From contig UQSG01000006.1 in assembly GCA_900543695.1 (NCBI GenBank), forward strand, positions 32,702 through 96,701: a stretch of DNA of 64,000 nucleotides. The letters are read 5' to 3'. The notes under the pieces were generated by a model. The model was not told the DNA's origin, did no database searches, and saw only the letters and a list, made by a program, of their open reading frames with translations. Both the position numbers and the translations under genes were made by a program. The DNA is from an uncultured Clostridium sp. GTDB lineage: Bacteria > Bacillota > Clostridia > UBA1212 > UBA1255. Positions 53,700 through 62,997 of the stretch are shown piece by piece; the first letter of the stretch is position 1, and each line of letters starts with the position of its first letter.

Positions 53700-56135
53700 A
53701 TGAAGGCATATTTTACGGAAATTATAAGAACGGTCCTGCGGACCGCAAACAGATTTTTTTCAATCCTGCTGATCGTGGCGCTGGGGACGGGCGTCTTTGC
53801 CGGCGTGAAATGTACGTCTGACGACATGCTTCTGACTGCGGACCACTATTATAAGAACAACCGGTTTATGGATCTGTATGCCGCTTCGTATTCCGGACTG
53901 ACGCAGGGAGATGCGGACCGGATCGAGGCACTGGACTGCGTCAGCGAGGCAGAAGGGTTTTATACTTCCGAAGCGACTTTTTCTCTGGATGGGCGCAGTG
54001 CTGCGGTGAAATTAATCAGCCTGCCGGATCGGATCAACACGCTGACGCTGACAAACGGACGCTTTCCGGAGTCAAAGGACGAATGCGTCATTCTCCGGAC
54101 GAAGGACTTCAGCAGCCGGATGGACGTCGGAAACACGATTACGTTTGAGGGGGAAGTTCCAGGAATCCAGAGCTCTTATAAAATCGTAGGGACAGTGGAT
54201 TCCCCTGAATTTATTTCCTTCGAGCTTGGCAGCAGTACCGTCGGAACGGGCAGGCTCGATTATATTCTTTATACGACAAGGGACAGCTTTACAATACTCA
54301 GCGCCGCAGGCCTGTATTCGCAGATCGCGGTCACCGTCGAGGGCGCCGCTTCGTTTGATACTTACAGCGAGGCATATCAAGAGACCGTGGACAAGGCCGC
54401 CGCGGAAATTCAGGAATTGCTCGGCGAGGATGCGTTTGTGCTGGGCAGAGAGAGCAACGTCGGCTTTTCAAGCTATGAAGGCGACGCAGAAAAAATCGAT
54501 GCAATTTCGAAAATTTTCCCCGTCTTTTTCTTCCTGGTTGCGGCGCTTGTCTGCCTGACGACAATGACGCGCATGGTAGAAGAAGAGCGCATCCAAATCG
54601 GCACAATGAAAGCGCTGGGCTACGGAAAGGCCGCGATCCTTTTTAAATATACTTTTTATTCCTTTGCCGCAACTGTGCTTGGCAGCGTCCTGGGGCTGGC
54701 GCTCGGCTATAATTTATTCCCGCGGGCAATATTCGCCGCATATTCCATCCTGTATACGCTTCCGGCGATTGAGACGCCGTTTCATTGGACGTTCGGCGCT
54801 CTGACGACGCTTGCCGCTCTGGCCTGTACGGAAATTTTTACGGTTGCCGCCTGCATGGATGCGACAAAAGAAACCCCTGCGGCACTCATGCGCCCCAAAG
54901 CTCCGAAAATGGGAAAACGAATTTTACTGGAGCATCTGCAGCCGCTCTGGAAGCGCCTGTCTTTTACCTGGAAGGTCACGGCTCGTAATATTTTCCGCTA
55001 TAAAAAGCGCCTTCTGATGACGATCATCGGAATCGCAGGATGCACGGCGCTCATGCTGACCGGCTTTGGGCTGAAAAATTCCATATCCGATATCGTGAAC
55101 AAGCAGTTCCGTGATGTTACGCTGTACGACTTTACCGCCTCCGTTGCTTCCGAAGCGGCATTCGAGGCGTCCGGAGCCGCGGAGCTGCTGGAAAAGCACG
55201 GCGCGGATTATATCCTCTATTCCGAAAAATACATCGACGCGTATGCGGAAGGCGGAAACGGCTTTGTGCAGGCCTACGTGCTGAGTCCCGATTGCGCCGC
55301 GGGCGCGCAGGACGAGCATCGTGCGAAATTTTTCTCTCTGCACTCCAGGGAAAAAAAGGAAGCCGATCGCGAATACTATTCTCTTACGGAGGACGGCGTC
55401 GTCATCACCGAAAAGCTTTCCAAAAAGCTCGGAGTCGAGTGCGGGGACCGGATCGGCTTCACGGTAAACGAGGGAGAAAGAAAATATTTTACCGTAACGG
55501 GAATCGCGGAAAATTACATCTATAACTATATTTATATTCTCCCCTCTTTATATGAAGAGGCCTTCGGAGAAGCGCCGGTTTTTGGTTTTTGCGCCGGGCT
55601 CCTGCCGGAGGGCGCAGAACCGGACGGACCGGAGGCAGAGACGCTGGCTGCGGAGCTGCTGGAGCTGGGAACGGTTACCTCTGTTTCCTTTACGCATCAT
55701 ATCAAAGATGGCTTCTCCGATGCGATCGGCAGTCTGGATATCGTCGTAGCCGTTCTGATTGTAAGCGCTGCCGCGCTGGCAGCAATCGTCATATACAATC
55801 TGGCAAACGTAAATATCACGGAACGGATCCGGGAGGTTGCTACGATCAAGGTGCTCGGCTTTACGGACAGAGAGGTCACCGCCTATATTTTCCGTGAGTC
55901 TGTGATTCTGACGCTGCTTGGCATCGCAGTCGGTCTGGTTCTTGGAATCTGGCTGCATGCGTTTGTCGTAACGACTGCAGAGGTGGAAATCGTTATGTTC
56001 GGGCGCGATATCTATCCGCTCAGCTACGGGCTGGCCGCGCTGCTGACCTTCGGATTTTCGATGCTGGTCAATTTCCTGATGCATTGGCGGCTGAAGGCTG
56101 TCTCTATGGTCGAATCGCTGAAAAGTGCCGAGTAA
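53700..56135 (+). CDS. FtsX-type ABC permease (duplicated)
   Basis: The 811-residue permease has an N-terminal helix (about 18-38), a large extracytoplasmic domain, an FtsX domain of three helices (about 270-395), a second helix-extracytoplasmic unit, and a C-terminal FtsX domain (about 690-800). Layout fits MacB-like exporters of Firmicutes with 1+3+1+3 helices. It works with the preceding ATPase. Its function and substrate are unknown. Confidence 0.85.
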   Translation: MKAYFTEIIRTVLRTANRFFSILLIVALGTGVFAGVKCTSDDMLLTADHYYKNNRFMDLYAASYSGLTQGDADRIEALDCVSEAEGFYTSEATFSLDGRSAAVKLISLPDRINTLTLTNGRFPESKDECVILRTKDFSSRMDVGNTITFEGEVPGIQSSYKIVGTVDSPEFISFELGSSTVGTGRLDYILYTTRDSFTILSAAGLYSQIAVTVEGAASFDTYSEAYQETVDKAAAEIQELLGEDAFVLGRESNVGFSSYEGDAEKIDAISKIFPVFFFLVAALVCLTTMTRMVEEERIQIGTMKALGYGKAAILFKYTFYSFAATVLGSVLGLALGYNLFPRAIFAAYSILYTLPAIETPFHWTFGALTTLAALACTEIFTVAACMDATKETPAALMRPKAPKMGKRILLEHLQPLWKRLSFTWKVTARNIFRYKKRLLMTIIGIAGCTALMLTGFGLKNSISDIVNKQFRDVTLYDFTASVASEAAFEASGAAELLEKHGADYILYSEKYIDAYAEGGNGFVQAYVLSPDCAAGAQDEHRAKFFSLHSREKKEADREYYSLTEDGVVITEKLSKKLGVECGDRIGFTVNEGERKYFTVTGIAENYIYNYIYILPSLYEEAFGEAPVFGFCAGLLPEGAEPDGPEAETLAAELLELGTVTSVSFTHHIKDGFSDAIGSLDIVVAVLIVSAAALAAIVIYNLANVNITERIREVATIKVLGFTDREVTAYIFRESVILTLLGIAVGLVLGIWLHAFVVTTAEVEIVMFGRDIYPLSYGLAALLTFGFSMLVNFLMHWRLKAVSMVESLKSAE

Positions 56136-56152
56136 AAAGTGAGAGGAACGGA

Positions 56153-57577
56153 ATGGAAAAGAACAAGCTATATGAACTGGAAATTGATTCGATTGCGGAA
56201 GACGGCAGCGGCATTGGCCGGCTTGACGGGCTGGTTGTCTTCTGCCGCGGTATGCTTCCGGGGGAACGGGGCGTTGTCCGTATTTTAAAGGTGACAAAAT
56301 CATATGCCGTAGGAAAAGCCGTTTCTATATCGACCTTTTCTCCGCATCGCGTCGAACCTCCGAGCTGCCCGAATTTTGCCAGAAGCTGCGGCGGCTGCAC
56401 GTTCTGCCACCTTGACGCTGCGGAGCAGCTTACCTGGAAAAGGCGCCGCGTCAGCGACTGTCTGTCCCGGATCGGCGGTCTGCCCGATGCTGCGGCGCTG
56501 GTCGCTCCTGTGCTGCCCTCGGAGCCCGTTTTCCGGTACCGGAACAAATCTATCTATGCTTTCTCCCCTGCCGCGGGCGGCGGAATCGCGTGCGGATTTT
56601 ATGCGCCGAATTCTCATCGCGTCGTCCCGATCCGGGAAACGGAGGGCTGTCTTCTGGAAAATGAGATGAGCCGTGAAATTCGGGATTTCACTGTAAAATA
56701 TATGAATGCGTACGGAATTTCCGCATACGACGAATGTTCCGGCAAAGGCGTGCTCCGCGCTCTGATGGTTCGGACAAATCATCGCGGCCCGCGGGAGGCC
56801 ATGGCGGTTCTTGTCATTCATGCCAAAACGCTGCCGGGAATGGAAGCGTATGCAGCGGCGCTCTGCGCGGCGCTTCCTTTTGTAGTCTCCGTCTATCTCT
56901 GTGCCAATACGCAGAATACGAACGTCGTTCTGCGCGGAGATCTGCGCCTGATCTGCGGAAAGCCTTCGATCCGGGACGTGATCGGAGCATTTCCCGGTGC
57001 TCCTTCGTTTGAAATCTCTCCGCACTCCTTCTATCAGGTAAATCCGACGCAGACGGAGCGTCTTTACGAGCTGGTTTACGCGTTTCTTCCGGATGAGCCG
57101 CAGCTGATCTATGATATTTACTGCGGAATCGGAACGATCGGCATTTATCTACTCTCCCGGCTCCGTGAAGCAGGCAAAGCGCAGGAACGGCTGCCCATAT
57201 TGGCCGGAGTAGAATCCGTGTCGTCCGCTGTGTCGGATGCCCGGAGGAACGCTTTAGAAAACGGATTCCCGAACGCTGCGTTTTATTGCGGGGACGCCGC
57301 TGACGTCACGCCGGACGTGATTGCCCGGTACGGAACGCCGTCCGTCGTAATACTGGATCCGCCCAGAAAAGGCTGCGACGCGGCTCTGATTGAAACGGTA
57401 CTTGCGTCGAATGCGGAAAATATCATCTATGTTTCCTGCGATCCTGCCACGCTCGCGCGTGATTTAAAAAGGATCTGTGCCGCCGGCTATTTGTGTGCGC
57501 GGATTCAGCCGGTGGATATGTTTCCGCAAAGCGGACATGTGGAGACGGTAGTTTTGATGTCACGCGTGAAGGAGTAA
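56153..57577 (+). CDS. rlmD: 23S rRNA (uracil-C5)-methyltransferase RlmD/RumA family
   Basis: The 474-residue protein has an N-terminal TRAM domain (about 1-62) and an iron-sulfur region (CPNFARSCGGC, Cys72, Cys79 and Cys82). The SAM domain has IYDIYCGIGTIGIYL and DPPRKGCDAAL, with catalytic Cys in VSCDPATLARD. It ends with the usual VDMFPQSGHVETVVL. ATG 56153 follows GAGAGGAACG. The 3' end is the likely chromosomal attachment target: the mobile element begins within about 30 nt of the stop. Streptococcal ICEs with serine recombinases use the same gene (rumA) as an integration site. Confidence 0.93.
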   Translation: MEKNKLYELEIDSIAEDGSGIGRLDGLVVFCRGMLPGERGVVRILKVTKSYAVGKAVSISTFSPHRVEPPSCPNFARSCGGCTFCHLDAAEQLTWKRRRVSDCLSRIGGLPDAAALVAPVLPSEPVFRYRNKSIYAFSPAAGGGIACGFYAPNSHRVVPIRETEGCLLENEMSREIRDFTVKYMNAYGISAYDECSGKGVLRALMVRTNHRGPREAMAVLVIHAKTLPGMEAYAAALCAALPFVVSVYLCANTQNTNVVLRGDLRLICGKPSIRDVIGAFPGAPSFEISPHSFYQVNPTQTERLYELVYAFLPDEPQLIYDIYCGIGTIGIYLLSRLREAGKAQERLPILAGVESVSSAVSDARRNALENGFPNAAFYCGDAADVTPDVIARYGTPSVVILDPPRKGCDAALIETVLASNAENIIYVSCDPATLARDLKRICAAGYLCARIQPVDMFPQSGHVETVVLMSRVKE

Positions 57578-57691
57578 TCAACGGGAAATGCCGTATTTCT
57601 TGTGTTTGTGGCAGTTTATCGGTGACAGTGTCAGGCCATAACAACGGAAGAAACTGCATTGACAAAACATATCCAAGATGCTTATTAGACA

Positions 57692-57773
57692 GTTGAGTCG
57701 CTGATTTGGATGTGAATAGGTTGAGTAGGCTGTTTGGATGTTTTTATGGAGATGTCGAGGCAGTGATTTGGAT
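57692..57773. repeat. Three imperfect 20-nt direct repeats near the element edge
   Basis: Copies at 57692-57711, 57720-57739 and 57754-57773 share G-T-Y-G-A-G and end in TTTGGAT; spacing is 28 and 34 nt. An inverted ATCCAA (57671-57676) precedes them. They lie in the 230-nt gap between rlmD and the AlbA_2 gene and could be recombinase arm sites or operator repeats. Confidence 0.7.
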
Positions 57774-57808
57774 AGTGAGAATGATAAAATCAAAAAATGG
57801 AGAAGAGT

Positions 57809-58951
57809 ATGTCAGATAGGGATTTGAAAGAGACCATTTTAGACCTGTTAAGACTTGGATATGAGGGAACGTACTGGGATTATAAAGAAGATTATACAGA
57901 TTGTAAAGAAGATAAGTTGATCGATATCATTTGCATGGCAAATAATATTGACGGACATGAAGCATATTTAATTTATGGCGCTGATGATAGTGGAAACATA
58001 AAGGGGATTGAAAATACTACATATAGCAGATATACAACTAAGTCGGTTACAGAATTTTTGAGGTCAAAACCATTTGCTGGAGGTTATGTCCCCAAAATAT
58101 CAGTCAGGACAATAAAGGCTGGCAATCACGAGTTGGACATATTAATTATTCAGAGTACACATAATACACCATATTATTTGACAGAAGAATTTTCGCCAAG
58201 TCATGATTCGAAGAAAAAATTGAATGCCGGAGCAATTTACACTCGAGTTAATGATGTAAATACTCCTAGAAAACAGACCGCAAGTTTTGAACATACAGAA
58301 TATTTATGGAGAAAGAGATTTGGGATAGATTTGTCACCTTCTCAAAAACTACTTCAACTGTTAGAAGATACAGAGAACTGGTCTAAAACTGCATGGGATT
58401 CGGATAGACATAGCTATAATTTGATTTCACCAGAATATCAAATTATAGCTTTTGATTCTAATGAAGGATATGAACCTTTAGGATATTTTTATGATGATGA
58501 AAAAATGTTATATGCTCCGCTTCAACTAAAATACTTAACTACAACTTTGTATGAAACAGAATTGTGGTATATGGATATGGGAAGATGTTTGATTCCCAAG
58601 CCAGAGAGAAGGTATAATATGGAGGACAAACTTTTTTATTATTATATTGAGCAGGATTCATTGAGCGGCAAATTACTACCAATTTTTGCGTATGGAAAGC
58701 ATCAGTGTAATAATCGTTCAGGATTACAAATGCCAGTTTTGATCTTTGCTAATAAGGATGAGCGCATAGAATTTGAGGGTTGGGTTTCTAAGAATAATAA
58801 ATTACGAGAATGTATAGAAAATGAACTTTCTGAAAACGCTATTATTCAACATATATGTGCAAAAGAGAAGCAGATGGGTAAACCGCAATGCGGAGTCTTA
58901 CAGGTGGCAATAGCATTTGCTTTTTATCAACATTGGAAAAAAGATAAATGA
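57809..58951 (+). CDS. AlbA_2 (Schlafen-type) domain protein, element cargo
   Basis: The 380-residue protein from ATG 57809 (GGAG 6 nt upstream; ATG 57797 is in frame upstream). Residues of about 10-135 match an AlbA_2 domain: E19 with WDYK (23-26), then DIICMANNIDGHEAYLIYGA and a glycine-containing IKGIE. Residues of about 160-380 match no family I recognise; they are Tyr/Trp-rich (YEPLGYFYDDEKMLYAPLQL) and contain RCLIPKPERRY and LQMPVLIFANKDERIEF. AlbA_2 proteins bind nucleic acid and many occur in phage-defence or regulatory settings. Base composition is much more AT-rich than host genes. It is oriented away from the recombinases, with its own terminator. Confidence 0.75.
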   Translation: MSDRDLKETILDLLRLGYEGTYWDYKEDYTDCKEDKLIDIICMANNIDGHEAYLIYGADDSGNIKGIENTTYSRYTTKSVTEFLRSKPFAGGYVPKISVRTIKAGNHELDILIIQSTHNTPYYLTEEFSPSHDSKKKLNAGAIYTRVNDVNTPRKQTASFEHTEYLWRKRFGIDLSPSQKLLQLLEDTENWSKTAWDSDRHSYNLISPEYQIIAFDSNEGYEPLGYFYDDEKMLYAPLQLKYLTTTLYETELWYMDMGRCLIPKPERRYNMEDKLFYYYIEQDSLSGKLLPIFAYGKHQCNNRSGLQMPVLIFANKDERIEFEGWVSKNNKLRECIENELSENAIIQHICAKEKQMGKPQCGVLQVAIAFAFYQHWKKDK

Positions 58952-58990
58952 GAGCCGAAAAACATACAGAACCTCTAAAATCATTCTAAA

Positions 58991-59040
58991 AAGGCTCCCC
59001 AAACACCAACGCCTAGTTGGTAATAGGGGAGCCTTGTTTT
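58991..59040. terminator. Two-way terminator between cargo and recombinases
   Basis: AAGGCTCCCC (58991-59000) pairs with GGGGAGCCTT (59026-59035); inside it ACCAAC pairs with GTTGGT. GTTTT follows on the plus strand and TTTTAG on the minus strand, so it can end both the AlbA_2 and the recombinase transcripts. Confidence 0.88.
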
Positions 59041-60601
59041 ATGCCTTAATCGTTATTGTAGTCCCAGACCTGAATTCTACAGCAAAGTAATCTGCAAAGA
59101 CTGTAATCTTGGAAATCAATCTATTGATCAGTACCTCATCAAATTCTGTGACGGTGGTCGGCTGATTTTTGATAAAGTCCTGCAGATCATTGATCTGCTT
59201 CATTTGCTCATCCTTGATCACGCTGTCCACTTCAGACTGTTTGCGCATATCCCGGAGTCTGAGTATCTCATCTGCAATGGCATCATAATCGTCCTTTTGA
59301 TTGGCTTTTTTCAGAAGTTCTTTTTGAAGCTCCCGCAGGCGTGTGTCGATTACTTCCGGTGAGAGATTGTCTCCCTGTTTAATGACTGTAGTAATATTGG
59401 CCTGCAGGGTTTTCAGAAAATCATCTTTTTTACAGAGCACCTGATTGATGGCATCGATAGCTGTCTGTTCCAGTAGACTTTCATTTACCGTGCGGCTGCG
59501 GCAGGAATGGCCGGTGTTGTCCAGGCGGCTGCAGCAGCGCCAGACGATGGATTTGCAGCCACGGTTATTCCAGTGGACTCGTCGGTAAAACTCTCCGCAT
59601 TCGCCGCAGAAAACGATCTGGGCAAAACAATGTTTGCAGGAGTAGCAATGGCGCTTGCCGCTTTTGCTGGTGTGGACTCGCCGCCTGCGGACCAGCTCTT
59701 CCTGCACCAGTAAAAAGATGTCCTTTGGAATAATTGCTTCATGGTCGCCCTCCACATAGTACTGTGGAACGATGCCGTTATTCTTGATGCGCTTTTTAGT
59801 CAGAAAGTCTGTGGTATAGGTCTTTTGCAGAAGCGCATCGCCGATATACTTTTCATTGCGGAGAATCTTGTTGATGGTGCTGGTATGCCATTTTGTTTTT
59901 CCAGCGCCGGTCAGGATGCCGTCCGCTTCCAGGCCTGCAGCAATTTTATCCATGCTGGAGCCTTCCAGATACTCTCGGTAAATGCGCCGGACGATCTCAG
60001 CCTGATCCTGATCAATGACCAGATGCCCGTCAGCATCCTTGGTGTAGCCGAGGAAGCGGTTATGATTGACCTGTACATGTCCCTGCTGGTAACGGTACTG
60101 CAGGCCAAGTTTAACATTCTGAGAAAGGCTCTGGCTTTCTTGCTGGGCAAGGGAAGCCATAATGGTCAGAAGCACCTCGCCCTTTGCGTCCATTGTGTTT
60201 ATGGACTCTTTTTCAAAGAAAACCGGAATATTCTTCTCTTTGAGCTGCCGAATATACTTTAGACAATCTAATGTATTCCGGGCAAAACGGCTGATTGACT
60301 TCGTAATAATCATGTCGATGTTCCCAGCCATACATTCGTCAATCATACGGTTAAATTCTTCACGTTTTTTCGTGTTAGTGCCAGTGATTCCATCATCCGC
60401 AAATATGCCAGCCAGAGTCCAGTCGGGATTCTTTGAAATATATTCTGTGTAATGCTCGATCTGTGCATCGTAGCTGATAGCCTGCTCATCGCTGTCAGTA
60501 CTGACGCGGCAGTACGCTGCGACTCGGAGTTTTGGCTTCTCAGATCTTTTGACATTATTGCCGACCTGTCTTCTTGCAGGGATGACCATTACATTTCCCA
60601 T
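59039..60601 (-). CDS. Large serine recombinase (third of three)
   Basis: The 520-residue recombinase has a resolvase catalytic domain with nucleophile Ser34 (AYCRVSTDSDEQ) and ARG-type motif SRFARNTLDC, a recombinase domain (about 175-290), a Cys zinc ribbon (CGECGEFYRR, WRCCSRLDNTGHSCRS) and a C-terminal coiled coil. It cuts and rejoins att sites. The start shares one base with the stop of the short recombinase upstream (TGATG). Confidence 0.93.
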   Translation of the reverse strand: MGNVMVIPARRQVGNNVKRSEKPKLRVAAYCRVSTDSDEQAISYDAQIEHYTEYISKNPDWTLAGIFADDGITGTNTKKREEFNRMIDECMAGNIDMIITKSISRFARNTLDCLKYIRQLKEKNIPVFFEKESINTMDAKGEVLLTIMASLAQQESQSLSQNVKLGLQYRYQQGHVQVNHNRFLGYTKDADGHLVIDQDQAEIVRRIYREYLEGSSMDKIAAGLEADGILTGAGKTKWHTSTINKILRNEKYIGDALLQKTYTTDFLTKKRIKNNGIVPQYYVEGDHEAIIPKDIFLLVQEELVRRRRVHTSKSGKRHCYSCKHCFAQIVFCGECGEFYRRVHWNNRGCKSIVWRCCSRLDNTGHSCRSRTVNESLLEQTAIDAINQVLCKKDDFLKTLQANITTVIKQGDNLSPEVIDTRLRELQKELLKKANQKDDYDAIADEILRLRDMRKQSEVDSVIKDEQMKQINDLQDFIKNQPTTVTEFDEVLINRLISKITVFADYFAVEFRSGTTITIKA

Positions 60602-61017
60602 CAGCCCACCTCACAATCAATCAGGCTGTAAAGGTATTCAGCCTGTGCTGCCGGGTTATCAAAATGCTTTTCAATATCCCGGATAGTAAAAAGAGTTGGA
60701 GTTTTGATGGGCTTTTGCTTAGTGGTTCTGTTCAGTCTGCCGAGGGCAGCCGCACGCGTTATAAGCTCCTCCTGTGCTTTATGATAGGTCTCTTCATCAA
60801 TGATCGCCGGATAGAAATCATCTCCAAGGTAGTGTTGTGTCATCAGCAGCCGTTTGGCAGTTCCGTGGTATGTTTGAATGCCAGCTTCTGCCGCAGCCAT
60901 TTGCAGTCCCATACCGGAAAGATAATTCTTATAGAGTTTTCGCAGCCTTCCGGCAGCCGCCTCATCAATGACAGCAACCCCGTTTTCTATCCGATATCCG
61001 TATGGTGTGTGTCCCAT
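60601..61017 (-). CDS. Short recombinase-domain protein lacking the catalytic domain
   Basis: The 138-residue protein matches only the central DNA-binding recombinase domain: HTPYGYRIENGVAVIDEAAA then AKRLLMTQHYLGDDFYPAII. It has no resolvase Ser or zinc ribbon. A short middle partner is a recurring member of recombinase triplets, so it is more likely a co-factor or directionality/DNA-binding component than a decayed gene. It lies 4 nt from its upstream neighbour and is translationally coupled to the downstream one. Confidence 0.82.
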   Translation of the reverse strand: MGHTPYGYRIENGVAVIDEAAAGRLRKLYKNYLSGMGLQMAAAEAGIQTYHGTAKRLLMTQHYLGDDFYPAIIDEETYHKAQEELITRAAALGRLNRTTKQKPIKTPTLFTIRDIEKHFDNPAAQAEYLYSLIDCEVG

Positions 61018-61021
61018 TCCA

Positions 61022-62578
61022 TCACATCCTTTCCGTTAGGGTAAGTCCACACTTCAGTTCAAAGACGATCTTCTGTCGGGAGAGTACCCGAATGCGAGTT
61101 ACCACGTTTTCAAACAATGCTTCGTCGAACGCATCCAACATCACACCTTTCTCCGCAAAGCGCAGCAGATCGAGGGTAGATTTAACGAGTGTGGCATCGC
61201 CAGAGATGCTTTTGTTTAAAGCGGAAATCTCCGTTTTATATTGATCGGCCTGTGCTAAAAGCAAGTTGTTTTCTTCATTATAGAGAATCTGATCGATATA
61301 GCCTTGGGCCATCAGCTTTGCAAGGGTTTCGCGCTGCTCTGAATTTTCCAGCAAAAGACTTTGAATTTCCTGGATCCTTCGCAGGGAATTGTCCTTGTTG
61401 GAGCCTTTTAATGCTTCTAAGTAGGGTTTGAGAATTAACCGTCGTCCGAAGATCAGTTTGTTGATCATTGTCACAAAGGCTGCCTTTAGATTATCATCCC
61501 GGATAAATTTCATAGAGCAGTGGTTTTTATCCTCAATATGTGTATTGCAGCACCAAGCGGCATACTTGTAATTGCTGCAGGTGTGTATTCGCCGTTTGAA
61601 CGTATCCCCACATTCGCCGCAAAAGATTTTTCCAGAAAAGCAGTAGCGATTCTGGTATTTATTCTTGCCCTTTACGATGCCCTTCTCACGGCCCCGTTGC
61701 TGGATCAGGATGGCTGCAGCGTCAAAATCTTCACGGCTGATGATGGCTTCGTGGTGGCCGGCAAGGGCATAGCGATCTCTTTCTCCATAGTTCGTATGAC
61801 GATTAAACTGAGAATCTGTGTAGGTCTTTTGAAAAATGACATCGCCGGTATATTTTTCGTTGGCGAGCATACCGCGCACGGTCGAAGCTGTCCAGCGTCC
61901 GCCTTTTTTCGTGGGCACACCTTTCTTATTCAGTTCGTTTGCGACGGCCAGAGTTCCTTTTCCTGAAAGAATCTGGGAGAAAATCCATTCTACAATCTTG
62001 GCCTGCTCCGGATTTACAACCATTTGTTTCCCGTTCCAGTCATATCCGTAGGGCGGATAGCTGATCTTGAAGGTGCCGTTTTTGAATCGTTTCTGAATGG
62101 CCCATTTGTTATTTTCAGAAATGGAGGAGGACTCGCCCTCGGCCATGCTGCTCAGGATAGACAGGAATAATTCACTTTCCATTGCACTGGTATTCAGATT
62201 TTCCTTCTCGAAATAAATAGGAATGTCCAATTCCAAAAGTTTGCGAACCAATTCCAGGCAGTCGGTGGTATTTCTTGCAAAACGGCTGATGGATTTTGTT
62301 ACGACAAAATCGATTTTACCTGCTTTGCAGTCCGCAATCATCCGCAGTAATTCCGGCCGCTTTTCTTTCTTCGTGCCGGTGATACCCTTATCGAAATATA
62401 ATCCTGCAAATGTCCAATCCTCACGGTTAGAGATGTAATCCTCATAATGTTTTTTTTGTGCTTCAAGACTTTCAAGCTGAGCATCATTATCCGTGGAGAC
62501 ACGGCAGTAGGCCGCTACACGAAGCTTCTTTGCATTCTGCTTAGGCTTATCGCTGCTGATTTTTGTAATCTTTTTCAC
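61022..62578 (-). CDS. Large serine recombinase (first of three)
   Basis: The 518-residue recombinase has Ser28 in AAYCRVSTDNDAQ, SRFARNTTDC, the recombinase domain (about 165-280), zinc ribbon (CGECGDTFKRR, WCCNTHIEDKNHC) and a coiled coil. It is about as long as the third recombinase but clearly divergent from it, so the triplet is not a recent tandem duplication. It follows the small accessory gene by 30 nt. Confidence 0.93.
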   Translation of the reverse strand: MKKITKISSDKPKQNAKKLRVAAYCRVSTDNDAQLESLEAQKKHYEDYISNREDWTFAGLYFDKGITGTKKEKRPELLRMIADCKAGKIDFVVTKSISRFARNTTDCLELVRKLLELDIPIYFEKENLNTSAMESELFLSILSSMAEGESSSISENNKWAIQKRFKNGTFKISYPPYGYDWNGKQMVVNPEQAKIVEWIFSQILSGKGTLAVANELNKKGVPTKKGGRWTASTVRGMLANEKYTGDVIFQKTYTDSQFNRHTNYGERDRYALAGHHEAIISREDFDAAAILIQQRGREKGIVKGKNKYQNRYCFSGKIFCGECGDTFKRRIHTCSNYKYAAWCCNTHIEDKNHCSMKFIRDDNLKAAFVTMINKLIFGRRLILKPYLEALKGSNKDNSLRRIQEIQSLLLENSEQRETLAKLMAQGYIDQILYNEENNLLLAQADQYKTEISALNKSISGDATLVKSTLDLLRFAEKGVMLDAFDEALFENVVTRIRVLSRQKIVFELKCGLTLTERM

Positions 62579-62608
62579 GTTTTCACCTCCCTTCGGTAGT
62601 GTGACATA

Positions 62609-62869
62609 TTACCTCTGAATGGAGGTGATATCAACGGGTTCTGGCATGATTTCGGCGAGGAAAGGAGAGAAAGATTTCCGATTTAATGCGGTTAATTTGT
62701 TAAATTGCGACAAGGAAATAAGTCCAGAATCCAGCAGTGATTTTGTAATGCACTGGGCTCTATAATAGTCCACATCCTGTTGGAATTGTTCAGGTGTGAA
62801 AAGATGCTCTGTGCTTATGCCTTCAAGCGCAGCAGTGTGTGTTATATCTGATCCGGTAGATAGAATCAT
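62609..62869 (-). CDS. Small SHOCT-like accessory protein of the recombinase cluster
   Basis: The 86-residue protein starts at ATG 62869 (GGAGG 8 nt upstream). C-terminal part (QCITKSLLDSGLISLSQFN) resembles SHOCT-type short helical segments found in proteins next to recombinases in Firmicutes elements. Function unknown; possibly a recombination accessory. Longer start at 62902 is less likely. Confidence 0.6.
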   Translation of the reverse strand: MILSTGSDITHTAALEGISTEHLFTPEQFQQDVDYYRAQCITKSLLDSGLISLSQFNKLTALNRKSFSPFLAEIMPEPVDITSIQR

Positions 62870-62940
62870 TGTGTTTTCCTCCAATCTGAGAGAATTCCTC
62901 AATTACCTATCTGGACAGCATTGGAAGAATTGGCCGAAAA

Positions 62941-62986
62941 AGAAAAAAGCGGCCTGCAGGTTTCCCGAAGAGATACCCGCAGGCCG
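62941..62986 (-). terminator. Terminator after the endolysin gene
   Basis: Read on the minus strand, CGGCCTGCGGGT and ACCTGCAGGCCG form a stem (62986-62950), followed by CTTTTTTCTTTTTC. It lies just after the amidase stop. Confidence 0.88.
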
Positions 62987-62997
62987 TTTCGTTCCTG

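Noticed and set aside
57692..57773. Repeats considered as a CRISPR array
   Set aside because: Only three imperfect copies, spacers of 8 and 14 nt, no cas genes. No CRISPR array was seen anywhere in the window.
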